Assembly: GCA_034659435.1 (NCBI GenBank)
Contig: JAYEHJ010000061.1
Coordinates: 1-13,179 of the forward strand
Source of the DNA: JAGLYP01 sp034659435
GTDB lineage: Bacteria > Patescibacteriota > Patescibacteriia > Patescibacteriales > UBA12075
Reading direction: 5' to 3'
DNA: 13,179 nt
The translations under genes and the position numbers were made by a program. Each line of letters opens with the position of its first letter. The first letter of the stretch is position 1. Positions 1-7,414 of this stretch are shown here, one piece after another. Below the pieces are notes generated by a model. The model had not been told where the DNA came from. It ran no database searches and worked only from the letters and a program-made list of their open reading frames with translations.

Positions 1-1240
1 CTTCTTCACCAAATATCTTAACCACCCCATACTGCCCGTCAAAGCCGGGTTCAATAATCAATTTTCCGGCGCGCGCTCTTTTAATTCCTTCGGCAACAAG
101 AGGCATCGCGTGTTTTTTAATATTTTTCAAAGGCTCATCAATTAATATTTTTAATTCCGAGCCAAGCGCGCTTATCATGTTATTGTATTCAATTTGAACT
201 TTTTTAGCATTGCGATTTTTAATTCCTAAAACTTCGGCGATTATTTTATTCAATCCGACTAATTTTTTAAACACGGGAGCGCCTTTAAGCTTAAAACCGC
301 GCGCGCGATCCGCCAATTCGCCAACACGATAATCAACTCCCACAACCACCGGCTTTTTGCATTTCGGGCAAATTCCTTTATATTTTTTGGTTTCATCTGG
401 CGTAAAGCATACGCCGCAAGCGCGATGTCCGTCATAATGATACATGCCTTCTTCCGGGTAAAATTCAATTGTATAATCTAGGTAGGATTTTTTGTTTTTT
501 TTATTTTTAATAACATCATAAATCTCATCATAACTGATTTTTTCCAAATTAAACGCATTGGCCTCGCGCGCTAAATTCGGCAAGCTATGCGCGTCTGAAT
601 TGGAAAGCACTGTAAACTTATCCAATTCGCTTATTCGCCAATTCATTTCTGGATCACTGGACAAACCAGTTTCGTAAGCAAAAATTTTCTCTGAATATTC
701 ACCAAAGGCTTCTTCCCATGAATCAAAACCGGACTTTGAGCCGAAAATCGCAAACCAAGGCGTCCAAATATGCGCCGGATATATTAAAAATTTCGGATTA
801 ATTGAAAAACATAATTCGCATAATTTTTCAATACTCATACCCAAAATCGGTCGGCCGTCGCTTCTGATATTATAATTTTTATCTAAATATTTATTTAATT
901 CTTCCACTGCCTCAATATTCGGAGCGTGTACAACCATGTGTATCCGCCGGCACTTGTCATTTTTTTTATATATCAAAGCCAATTCTGTTGTTAAGATAAA
1001 TTTTATTTTTAAGTCCAAAGCGGATTTCAATTTATATAATCCCTTTTGCCCTTTTAAGCCTCCAATATCTTCCAGCTCATTTTTAATAGACAAAAACCAA
1101 TCAGGAAAAGTAAAATCTCCTGTGCCGATAATATCAATGCCTTTAACGCGGCAAGTCTTATCTATATTTTCCAAAGTCAAATCCCGCGAGCATGCTCTGG
1201 AATATTTGGAATGGATATGAAAATCTGCTATTTGGCGCAT
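1..1240 (-). CDS. Endonuclease Q family DNA repair nuclease (PHP domain), 3' end cut by window edge
   Basis: My own translation gives 413 codons from ATG at 1240, open to the window edge, so only the extreme C-terminus is missing. The PHP metal-binding pattern is clear: DFHIHSKYSR (H8, H10), GTGDFTFPDW (D42), TTELALIY (E86), VHAPN (H105), YPAHIWTPW (H157), YETGLSSDP (E190) and SNSDAHS (D216, H218). A zinc-finger-like insert follows with C275-x2-C278 and C291-x2-C294. This arrangement is that of Endonuclease Q, known from Thermococcales, methanogens and some bacteria, which nicks DNA 5' of deaminated bases (uracil, hypoxanthine, xanthine) and at abasic sites. The P. furiosus enzyme is of similar length. 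The start lies 5 bp after the glmS-like stop, so the two are almost certainly cotranscribed. No Shine-Dalgarno sequence is visible. Assignment to the family is firm; substrate range here is inferred. Confidence 0.88.
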   Translation of the reverse strand, partial: MRQIADFHIHSKYSRACSRDLTLENIDKTCRVKGIDIIGTGDFTFPDWFLSIKNELEDIGGLKGQKGLYKLKSALDLKIKFILTTELALIYKKNDKCRRIHMVVHAPNIEAVEELNKYLDKNYNIRSDGRPILGMSIEKLCELCFSINPKFLIYPAHIWTPWFAIFGSKSGFDSWEEAFGEYSEKIFAYETGLSSDPEMNWRISELDKFTVLSNSDAHSLPNLAREANAFNLEKISYDEIYDVIKNKKNKKSYLDYTIEFYPEEGMYHYDGHRACGVCFTPDETKKYKGICPKCKKPVVVGVDYRVGELADRARGFKLKGAPVFKKLVGLNKIIAEVLGIKNRNAKKVQIEYNNMISALGSELKILIDEPLKNIKKHAMPLVAEGIKRARAGKLIIEPGFDGQYGVVKIFGEE

Positions 1241-1245
1241 AAAAT

Positions 1246-2361
1246 TTATACTACAAATTTATTCAAATTCCTCGGCTTATCAGGGTTTATTCCTTTTAAA
1301 ACCGCGATATGGTAAACCAAAATTTGCGCGGGAATAATATTAAGAATCGGGTTAAATAAATTTAAAGTCTTTGGGATATAAATTACTTTATCAGTGATTT
1401 TTATTAGCTGCCTGTTGCCCTGAGTCGTTATTACTATTACTTTTTTCTTTAATTTTTTTAATTTTTTAATCATATCTTTTGCTTCTTTATAATTTTTGCC
1501 TAAGGCCGCGAAAACAAGACAAGGATGCTTTTTGTCGCTAATCGCCACAGGACCATGCAAAAACTCCCCTAAAGCAAAGCCTTCGGCGTGCATATAAGTT
1601 GTTTCTTTTAATTTTAAAGCGGCTTCCAAAGCGCTCGCGTATTGATAATTTTTTCCCAAAACCAATAAATCATCCAATTTATAATATTTATTTGCGGTTA
1701 AAAGCAAATTAACATTCTGCTTTAAAATCCAATCAATTTTTTTTGGTAGCCTGATTATTTCATTAATTATTTTTATTCTTACTGTTGGAGTAATTTTTCT
1801 TTGAAGCTTGCCTAAATAAAGAGTAATTAGCGCGAACAGTAAAATTTGCGAAGTATATGTTTTGGTTGCGGCCATTGCCTTTTCTTCGCCTGCCTGATTA
1901 TATAATGTAAAACTATCCAGCCAATCAAGTTTTGAATTTGGAACATTAGTCAAGCTTAATACAAAACTTTTTTGTTTTTTTACCAAACGAACTGCCTTAA
2001 TAATATCAGCGGTTTTTCCGGACTGGCTGATTGTAATAACTAAAGTTTTTGAATCAGTTTTTACTTTTCTCTCAACAAATTCATCAGCCAAATCTATTTC
2101 CGCCTCTATTCCCAAATACTCGGAAAACATATATTTCCCGGATATTGCCGTGTGATAAGAAGTTCCGCATCCCAGCAAAATTATTCTGTTTATTTTTTTT
2201 AATTTTTTTAATATTTTATCAGGATCATTAAATATTACTTCTTTGCGTTTTTTATTTACATATTCATCAATAATATTTTTTATCACTTGCGGCTGCTCAA
2301 AAATTTCTTTAAGCATGCTATGTGGAAAAATCTTTATTTTTTGAATACTTTTTACTTGCAT
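1246..2361 (-). CDS. GlmS-like SIS-domain isomerase lacking the N-terminal glutaminase domain
   Basis: 371 residues with two SIS (sugar isomerase) domains. SIS1 begins near residue 58 with GCGTSYH (64-70) and SQSGKTAD (112-119); SIS2 begins near 230. The C-terminal half follows glucosamine-6-phosphate synthase closely: MLKEIFEQP (16-24), ATKTYTSQ, ALKLKETTYMHAEG, GEFLHGP, and the C-tail KPRNLNKFVV. Residues matching E. coli GlmS K485, E488, H504 and K603 are K250, E253, H269 and K368, with identical K-E-H spacing, so the isomerase site looks intact. Full GlmS is about 600 residues. The class II glutamine amidotransferase half with its N-terminal cysteine is absent, and the upstream DNA is a promoter region, not a broken remnant. 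It may make amino sugars from fructose-6-P with free ammonia or a separate glutaminase, or run as a deaminase/isomerase. It is first gene of a unit with the EndoQ gene. Confidence 0.85.
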   Translation of the reverse strand: MQVKSIQKIKIFPHSMLKEIFEQPQVIKNIIDEYVNKKRKEVIFNDPDKILKKLKKINRIILLGCGTSYHTAISGKYMFSEYLGIEAEIDLADEFVERKVKTDSKTLVITISQSGKTADIIKAVRLVKKQKSFVLSLTNVPNSKLDWLDSFTLYNQAGEEKAMAATKTYTSQILLFALITLYLGKLQRKITPTVRIKIINEIIRLPKKIDWILKQNVNLLLTANKYYKLDDLLVLGKNYQYASALEAALKLKETTYMHAEGFALGEFLHGPVAISDKKHPCLVFAALGKNYKEAKDMIKKLKKLKKKVIVITTQGNRQLIKITDKVIYIPKTLNLFNPILNIIPAQILVYHIAVLKGINPDKPRNLNKFVV

Positions 2362-2433
2362 ATTTTTATTTAATAATTAAAAATGCCATATCTTAAGTTT
2401 AGCATTTTATTTAAGATTAGAAAATAGCCTAAT

Positions 2434-2442
2434 ATTATAACA
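2434..2442 (-). promoter_or_regulatory. Extended -10 promoter for the glmS-like/EndoQ unit
   Basis: The minus strand reads TGTTATAAT, a perfect TGnTATAAT extended -10. No good -35 is present, which such promoters tolerate. The predicted start is near 2427, giving a leader of about 65 nt before the ATG at 2361. The leader contains an ATCTTAA/TTAAGAT inverted repeat (about 2389-2418). Confidence 0.55.
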
Positions 2443-2496
2443 AAAACAAATCATTTATTTCCCCGAGTTAATTTATTTTTAACTTTTAATAAAATA

Positions 2497-2505
2497 TGGT
2501 ATAAT
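2497..2505 (+). promoter_or_regulatory. Extended -10 promoter for the 34-residue peptide gene
   Basis: The plus strand reads TGGTATAAT, again a perfect TGnTATAAT. Predicted start is near 2512, about 25 nt before the ATG at 2537. It is divergent from the promoter at 2434-2442, about 55 bp away. Confidence 0.5.
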
Positions 2506-2536
2506 AAAAATAAGATAAATAATAAACAAAAATATT

Positions 2537-2641
2537 ATGAAAAAAGTAGATTCTTATTCAATCATTTTTTGGGCTCTGTTTATTGGCTTTTGCTTGGGAG
2601 GTTTTACAATGGTAATGTTCTCCGCTTTCTTAGTGCAATAA
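2537..2641 (+). CDS. Small single-pass membrane peptide, 34 residues, function unknown
   Basis: ATG at 2537 opens 34 codons ending in TAA. The peptide starts MKKVDSYSIIFWALFIGF and continues with a glycine-rich hydrophobic run to ...FLVQ. Two lysines followed by an almost uninterrupted apolar stretch (residues about 8-33) predict one membrane helix, with a GxCLGG helix-packing pattern in the middle. A perfect extended -10 sits 32-40 bp upstream, which is the main reason to believe it. There is no Shine-Dalgarno sequence, like most genes here. It is convergent with the 5S rRNA gene and the only plausible plus-strand gene in the left half. No family is recognised. Confidence 0.45.
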   Translation: MKKVDSYSIIFWALFIGFCLGGFTMVMFSAFLVQ

Positions 2642-2715
2642 ATACGGTTTAAAAAATAAAACTTATTTTAAAATAAAAACAAGGCATAATTTTGCTTATG
2701 TTTTTTATTTTGTTT

Positions 2716-2740
2716 AAAAGGGACTTTTTAAAAAAGTCCC
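2716..2740 (-). terminator. Intrinsic terminator of the 23S-5S operon
   Basis: 2720-2740 is an inverted repeat with GGGAC/GTCCC at its base and a T/A-rich upper stem. On the minus strand it is followed directly by TTTT. It lies about 20 nt past the 3' end of 5S rRNA, where the operon should end. Confidence 0.8.
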
Positions 2741-2759
2741 AACAAAAAAAACACCATTG

Positions 2760-2876
2760 TTCTGGCGGCGGCCTACTCTCCCAGGGTAAAAACCCAAGTA
2801 CCATCGGCGCTGAGCGGCTTAACTTCTGTGTTCGAGATGGGAACAGGTGTACCCCGCCCGCAAGAACCACCAGAAT
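2760..2876 (-). rRNA. rrf: 5S ribosomal RNA
   Basis: The minus strand has the 5S hallmarks in order: TTCTGGTGG at the 5' end, the C-loop region TTCCCATCTCGAACACAGAA, then GTTAAGCCGCTCAGCGCCGA, GATGGTACT, GGGAGAGTAGG and CGCCGCCAGAA at the 3' end. The terminal helix TTCTGGTGG/CCGCCAGAA closes it, and pairing continues a few bases outside, so the ends are good to a few nt. Length about 117 nt. It follows 23S after about 30 nt. Confidence 0.95.
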
Positions 2877-2894
2877 AATGATGTTTTTTTCAAA

Positions 2895-2913
2895 CCAAAA
2901 ATGTGGGAAAATC
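2895..2913 (-). repeat. 23S processing stem, 3' side (pairs with 8194-8212)
   Basis: This 19-base segment is the exact reverse complement of 8194-8212. Together they form a perfect 19-bp stem that closes the whole pre-23S transcript, the usual RNase III entry site for 23S maturation. It spans the mature 3' end. Confidence 0.85.
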
Positions 2914-3198
2914 AAATGAATTATTAGTACTCCTCGGCTGAACGCGTTACCGCGCTTACACCTAGAGCCTATTAACGTCGTAGTCTCCGACGATTCTTAT
3001 GAAACCTAATCTTGAAGACGGCTTCGCGCTTATATGCTTTCAGCGCTTATCCAAACCGAAGGTAGCTACCCGGCAATGCCCCTGGTGGGACAGCCGGTAC
3101 ACTAGAGCTTCGTCCTTCCCGGTCCTCTCGTACTAGGGAAGGGCCTTCTCAAGTTTCCACGACCATAGTGGATAGGAGACCGACCTGTCTTACGACGG

Positions 3199-3251
<53 letters not shown>

Positions 3252-3415
3252 GCTTCTTCACCCCCAGGATGCGACGAGCCGACATCGCTGTCAATTTCAA
3301 CTGCTCAAAGGCAGTCTAATTCCATTATTGCTAATGGCATGGACTATATCTTCATCCGTTTTTATCAATAAACGGAGTTGGCGTATTAGGCTTTCGCATT
3401 TGAAAACCTCCGCTC

Positions 3416-4024
3416 CTAGGATTTGGAGCAAGTCTCTACAGGGTCATAACTCAATTTGTATTTCATAGAAGCATGAATATGAGGATAAATTATCCTGTTA
3501 AAATCAGATACGCTTTCTTTTAAAAGTCGTATGCGATAATATTTTTTATCCTTATTTAATCTTGCCCGCAGGTTTAATTTTCGCAATTTTACTAATAACC
3601 TTTTTTGATCTTTCATTGAAAATTGCTGCGTATTTAAATACACATCATATTTTCTTGATTTACTGCCATCGTCCATAAACCAAATTGCTAAAATTATTGG
3701 ATTTAATACAAGCGAGGAAGGTATTATTTTTTTTCTGTTTTTATAAAACATTTTATGAAGCTTTGTAAGTTCCTTGTGTTGTTTTGTATAAAAACGATAT
3801 GCCGTCCTCGTTTCATCAATAATTCTTTGTTTAGGGCCTGATTTACAAATATCTTTTAAAGATTGATATTTCCAGTCAACATATTTTTTTGCTTTTACGG
3901 AATGATTAACTTCCAAAAAAGCGTCTTTTCTGCCGTCTACAATTCTAAGATATCCATCGCCCAAAACAGAACCGATGATGATTGATAATTGATATTGAGT
4001 TAGACTTCCCACGGTATTGTCCAT
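3416..4024 (-). CDS. LAGLIDADG homing endonuclease, I-SceI-like two-motif type, in the L2500 intron
   Basis: 202 residues with two LAGLIDADG motifs: IIIGSVLGDGYL (residues 15-26, D23) and LAIWFMDDGS (112-121, D118/D119). The second half resembles I-SceI (LAGLIDADG_2 family) in order and spacing: KIIPSSLV, WFMDDGSK, LNTQQFS, then a C-terminal MKYKL like the I-SceI MMYKL. A monomer with two motifs normally cuts an intronless target asymmetrically and drives intron homing, here presumably at the 23S 2500 site. Both acidic residues are kept, so it is likely active. AAGG just before the ATG is a weak ribosome-binding site, better than those of the host genes. The first codons (MDNTVGSL) are the intron Q element, and the last residues after MKYKLSYDPVETC read through element R. 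The protein ends TAG. Confidence 0.9.
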   Translation of the reverse strand: MDNTVGSLTQYQLSIIIGSVLGDGYLRIVDGRKDAFLEVNHSVKAKKYVDWKYQSLKDICKSGPKQRIIDETRTAYRFYTKQHKELTKLHKMFYKNRKKIIPSSLVLNPIILAIWFMDDGSKSRKYDVYLNTQQFSMKDQKRLLVKLRKLNLRARLNKDKKYYRIRLLKESVSDFNRIIYPHIHASMKYKLSYDPVETCSKS

Positions 4025-4033
4025 AACCTTAAT

Positions 4034-4081
4034 TATAGGCTAAATTTATTATGGAGTCCACCGTTATAAGCCAAATTTATT
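4034..4081. repeat. Imperfect 17-bp direct repeat inside the L2500 intron
   Basis: TATAGGCTAAATTTATT (4034-4050) and TATAAGCCAAATTTATT (4065-4081) differ at 2 of 17 positions and start 31 bp apart. They flank the P4 5' strand. This looks like a local duplication within the intron 5' domain. Confidence 0.6.
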
Positions 4082-4486
4082 CACTCGATTACTCGAGATG
4101 GCACCCCGATATGTTAAGGTGCCGAACCGCGCCGTCGCTGTGGACGCTTGGGCGCGACTAGCCTGTTATCCCCGGAGTAGCTTTTATCCGATGAGCTTCC
4201 GCCATCCTATATTGGACGGTCGGATCACTAAGTTCTGCTTTCGCAACTGCTTGACTTGTAGGTCTCGCAGTAAAGCTGGCTTATGCCTTTGCGCTATCTC
4301 CCGGGTTTCCATTCCGGGATAGCCAACCTTTGTAAACGCCTCCGTTACTTTTTGGGAGGCATCCGCCCCAGACAAACTACCCGCCAGGCACTGTTCCCGC
4401 GCCGGTATTGATTGCTAAAAAATTTAGCCTCCAATAACGGCGCAGGGTTAGGATTACAAATATACAAGGGTGGTATCTCACTGGCG

Positions 4487-4583
4487 ATCGGAAATCGGAT
4501 ATCAGACATCAGATATCGGATAATTATACAAATTATTAATTCATATAAATCCGAAATCTGACATCCGAAATCCGAAATCCGAT
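4487..4583 (-). repeat. Heptamer-repeat hairpin insertion in 23S helix H79 (97 bp)
   Basis: The sequence departs from 23S after AUAGGUGGGAGAU and returns at AUACCACCCUU, the two sides of H79 (E. coli about 2200-2223). The insert is a quasi-palindrome. The left arm is built of ATCGGAT/ATCAGAT units and the right arm of TCCGAAA/TCTGACA units. It forms a stem of about 40 bp with a mismatch roughly every seventh position. Confidence 0.9.
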
Positions 4584-4761
4584 CTCCCACCTATTCTGAA
4601 CATGCATAGCCATAACCCAATGCCAAGTTGTAGTAAAGCTTCACGGGGTCTTTTCGTCCGACTATGGTTAACGAGCATCTTTACTCGTCTTGCAATTTCG
4701 CCGAGTCCTTCGTTGAGACAGTACCCAAGTCGTTGCGCCATTCGTGCAGGTCGGTAATTAG

Positions 4762-4793
<32 letters not shown>

Positions 4794-4927
4794 CAATTTG
4801 TTACTGTTCTAAAATTAGAACGGCATAGGCATTTCTGCTATGCTCTTTGGCTTTCACCAAAGTTCGGACTATATCTTTTCACTTATATTTTAAGTGAATC
4901 TGACATATAGTCTCTGAGGATCTCTTT

Positions 4928-5374
4928 TTAACAAAGATTTACTCTTTTTCCGCCTCTGTTCATTTTCCTTCTTATGGAAATAATTTCATCAAAACCTTGC
5001 TTTGTTAAATGTTTATTTTCTTTAATTATTTTTGCAGCTTTCACAAATTGTGAAAACTGATATTTCTTATTTTGTGATAAGAAGTTAAATTTCTTAAAGA
5101 ATGGCAATATATTTCCCCAAATAGAATTAAAATTATTAACTTCATAATAATAAACTCCATCAGGTCTTTTTCGCAGGGTTCCGCATTTTAAATGTTTCTT
5201 AAACTGCGAAAGGATATAATTTTCTTTTTGCGATACATTAAAGCATAAAGAAATTTTCCAATTATTTTTATAATTGTCTCTCTTGCGAACAACAATCATA
5301 AAACTGCCTTCTCCATCCGCGAAACCAGATAAATAATTACCAATCCTTAAATCAATTTGATTAGGATTAAACAT
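4928..5374 (-). CDS. LAGLIDADG homing endonuclease, single-motif type, in the L1917 intron
   Basis: 148 residues with one LAGLIDADG motif near the N-terminus, YLSGFADGEGSF (14-25). Compared with I-CreI (YLAGFVDGDGS), the catalytic acid position is E22, glutamate as in I-CeuI. The single motif and short length indicate a homodimer that cuts a pseudo-palindromic target, expected to be the intronless 23S helix 69 site, close to the I-CeuI target. The middle carries basic and aromatic strands typical of the DNA-binding saddle (KISLCFNVSQKE, YYYEV), and the C-terminus is lysine-rich (RRKMNRGGKRV). It stops at TAA before element R, so coding and intron core do not overlap at the 3' side. There is no Shine-Dalgarno sequence; an 18-base perfect palindrome lies just upstream of the start. 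Confidence 0.88.
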   Translation of the reverse strand: MFNPNQIDLRIGNYLSGFADGEGSFMIVVRKRDNYKNNWKISLCFNVSQKENYILSQFKKHLKCGTLRKRPDGVYYYEVNNFNSIWGNILPFFKKFNFLSQNKKYQFSQFVKAAKIIKENKHLTKQGFDEIISIRRKMNRGGKRVNLC

Positions 5375-5384
5375 ATATTTTTTT

Positions 5385-5402
5385 GCATAATTATAATTAT
5401 GC
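5385..5402. repeat. 18-base perfect palindrome ahead of the L1917 endonuclease start
   Basis: GCATAATTATAATTATGC is its own reverse complement and lies 11 bp before the ATG at 5374. In RNA it could be an extra P6-domain hairpin, or a structure limiting translation from the unspliced rRNA. Confidence 0.6.
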
Positions 5403-5610
5403 TTAGATTTCCTGCTGATTGTCCCTATTTAACAGATTTTTACTACCCCTGATATAATCGGGATGAGTACTGTCAACTTAAACGGGAGTTTCCAGCAAAT
5501 AGTCAGATTTTTTAACGTAACTACAATGTTACTTTGGTTTTCCAAAGTGGTCCTATACATAGTCTATAGTTACGGCCGGCGTTCATCCGCGCTTCAGTTC
5601 AGAGCTTCTT

Positions 5611-5736
5611 CCGGATATCGGATGTCAGATATCGGATATCAGACTTCGGATATCAGATTTCGGATAAATATAATCATATAAATCCAAAATCTGACATCCG
5701 AAGTCTGAAGTCTGAAATCTGAAATCTGAAATCCGG
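5611..5736 (-). repeat. Heptamer-repeat hairpin insertion in 23S helix H68 (126 bp)
   Basis: Inserted between AAAGGGAGGAGUUAUU and AAGAAGCUCUGAACUG, the apical part of H68 (E. coli about 1832-1906). Arms close with CCGG/CCGG and consist of about eight 7-base units each (left ATCGGAT/ATCAGAT, right TCTGAAA/TCCGAAG). Stem length is about 55 bp with periodic mismatches. Confidence 0.9.
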
Positions 5737-5861
5737 AATAACTCCTCCCTTTAACGTTCGGACACTGGCCAGGCGTCACCCCCTATACATCCTCTTACGA
5801 GTTAGCAGGGAGCTATGTTTTTGATAAACAGTCGCTCGGGCGTCTTTAGCTGCGACCACTA

Positions 5862-5983
5862 TCGGAAATCGGATATCAGATGTCAGATGTCAGACTTCAG
5901 ATATCAGATGTCGGATTATATTTAAATAATCCGAAATCCGAAATCCGAAATCCGAAGTCTGATATCCGAAATCCGAAATCCGA
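5862..5983 (-). repeat. Heptamer-repeat hairpin insertion in 23S helix H63 (122 bp)
   Basis: Inserted between CCUACCAUUG and UAGUGGUCGCAGC, which correspond to the two sides of H63 (E. coli about 1707-1750). The flanking CCACTA/CAATGG remnants can themselves pair, so the insert extends an existing helix. Each arm has about eight 7-base units, and the central loop is TATATTTAAATA-like. Confidence 0.9.
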
Positions 5984-6534
5984 CAATGGTAGGCCTTATC
6001 TCTAAATTACGGCCGCTATTTTGCCTAGTTCCTTAACGAAGGTTCTCTCGTTCACCTGAGGCTACTCGCCTCGACTACCTGTGTCGGTTTGCGGTACGGG
6101 TACTGTTAGCTTAGCCCTAGAGGTTTTTCTGGGCAGCTACTTTGCTTATTTGATTCCGCCAAGGCTTCATCTTTAGCCGGCTTCTCCGCGCTAAACGATC
6201 CGGATTTGCCTGGATCGCGCATTAAAACAAGCAACGCGCATACCATAAACACGTATAAACTTTGTAACTGCGTCCCCCCATCGGAAACTAACAGTAGTGC
6301 TGGAATATTAACCAGCTCATCCATCGGCTACGCTCGCACTACACGAGCCTCGTCTTAGGACCGACTAACCCTGGGGCGATTTGCGTTGCCCAGGAACCCT
6401 TAGTCTTGCGGTGGGCGGGGTTCTCACCCGCCTTTTTGCTACTCATGCCAACATTCTCGCTTCTCATGCCTCCACCAAACCTCGCGATTTGATTTCAACG
6501 GCATAAGAACGCTCCTCTACCGCCGCGCGCAATG

Positions 6535-6691
6535 CGGAATTTTTAATTTTTAATTTTAAATTTTGAAATAAACTCTAATTTTTAATTTTTTAAACATCAA
6601 AATTATTTACTATTATTGCTTAATTTTAATATTTAGAAATTAAATCATTAAAAATTATTTCAAAATTCAAAATTCAAAATTCAAAATTCCG
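6535..6691 (-). repeat. AT-rich heptamer-repeat hairpin insertion in 23S helix H45 (157 bp)
   Basis: Inserted between GUGCGCAGCA and CAUUGCGCGCGGCGG, the tip of H45 (E. coli about 1170), a classical site of bacterial intervening sequences. Arms close with CGGAATTTT/AAAATTCCG. The unit is AATTTTN on the left and CAAAATT on the right, again with period 7 but a different core from the other five inserts. Roughly 35 bp of stem are followed by an AT-rich interior of about 80 nt. Confidence 0.9.
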
Positions 6692-7209
6692 TGCTGCGCA
6701 CGGCTCGCGTCTTCGGTAATATGCTTAGCCCCGGTACATTTTCGGCGCGAGACAACTTGACTAGTGAGCTGTTACGCTTTCTTTAAAGGATGGCTGCTTC
6801 TAAGCCAACCTCCTAGTTGTCGCAGTCGCGACACCACCTTTCACACTTAGCATATATTTAGGGACCTTAGACGGCGATCTGGGCTGTTTCCCTTTTGACT
6901 GATGGAGCTTAGCCCCCATAGTCTAACTGCCAGACTACACCTACCGGTATTCGGAGTTTGGTTGAGCAGGATACCCGAAGGCTCCAAACCCATTCAGTGC
7001 TCTACCCCCGGTAGTCAGCATCTAACGCTAGCCCTAAAGCTATTTCGAGGAGAACCAGCTATTGCCGAGTTCGATTGGAATTTCTCCGCTAACCACAACT
7101 CATCCCCTAGTATTGAACGACTAGTGGGTTCGGTCCTCCACTCACCTTTCGGAGAGCTTCAACCTGGTCATGGCTAGATCACCCGGCTTCGGGTCTTGTC
7201 CATGCGACA

Positions 7210-7309
7210 TATCGGATATCAGATCTCAGATTTCGGAAATCGGATTCTGAATATTAAAATTTTTAATGCTCAAAATCCGAAATCCGACTTCTGAAATCCG
7301 AAATCCGAA
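7210..7309 (-). repeat. Heptamer-repeat hairpin insertion in 23S near E. coli position 645 (about 100 bp)
   Basis: Inserted between GGGUUAAUAGCCCG and CGCAUGGACAAGACCCG. Counting back from G745 puts the host hairpin at E. coli about 638-656. Arms use ATCGGAT/ATCAGAT (left) and TCCGAAA (right) units, about six per arm, with a short AT loop. Ends are uncertain by a few bases. Confidence 0.87.
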
Positions 7310-7414
7310 ACGGGCTATTAACCCTCGCTTTCACTACGACTCCATCCTAAAGAGGATTTAGTCAAGCCGCATAGAACAAACTCGTTGGCTCATTCTTCAA
7401 TAGGCACACCATCA

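Larger units (their letters stand above)
3288..4116 (-). mobile_element. Group I intron at 23S position L2500 (peptidyl transferase loop), 829 nt
   Basis: The 5' exon ends GGCACCU (U = E. coli U2500) and the 3' exon resumes CGAUGUCGG (C2501). The internal guide GGGUGCC 15 nt downstream pairs with GGCACCU along all 7 positions, with the diagnostic U-G wobble at the splice site, and the intron ends in G. A P2-like hairpin CTCGA-GTAA-TCGAG follows. Core elements are visible: P (ACGGUGGAC), Q (GACAAUACCGUGGGAAGUC), R (GUAGAGACUUGC, 3428-3439) and S (GAAGAUAUAGUCC, 3341-3353). P4 is supported by ACGGU/ACCGU and P7 by GACU/AGUC. The endonuclease ORF lies between Q and R, so in the P6 region, and overlaps both. 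Splice sites are precise to the base by P1. Confidence 0.92.
4794..5565 (-). mobile_element. Group I intron at 23S position L1917 (helix 69), 772 nt
   Basis: The 5' exon GGCCGUAACUAU and 3' exon AACGGUCCUAAGG rebuild helix 69, placing the intron after U1917, a site also used by the Coxiella burnetii intron Cbu.L1917. The intron ends in G. Core elements: P/Q pairing UUGCUGG/AUCAGCAGG (P4), R CAGAGACUAUAUG (4904-4916) and S AAAGAUAUAGUCC (4866-4878), giving a 7-bp P7 GACUAUA/UAUAGUC. P1 is less tidy than in the L2500 intron: CUAUA can pair with UAUAG, which gives U-A rather than U-G at the site, so the 5' boundary could shift by one base. The endonuclease ORF sits between Q and R. Confidence 0.9.

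Noticed and set aside
259..468. 69-codon minus-strand frame
   Set aside because: It is a shifted frame inside the EndoQ gene, whose correct frame carries the zinc-finger cysteines and family motifs.
2649..2919. Open frames on both strands over the 5S gene and its terminator
   Set aside because: The sequence is fully explained by 5S rRNA and its terminator.
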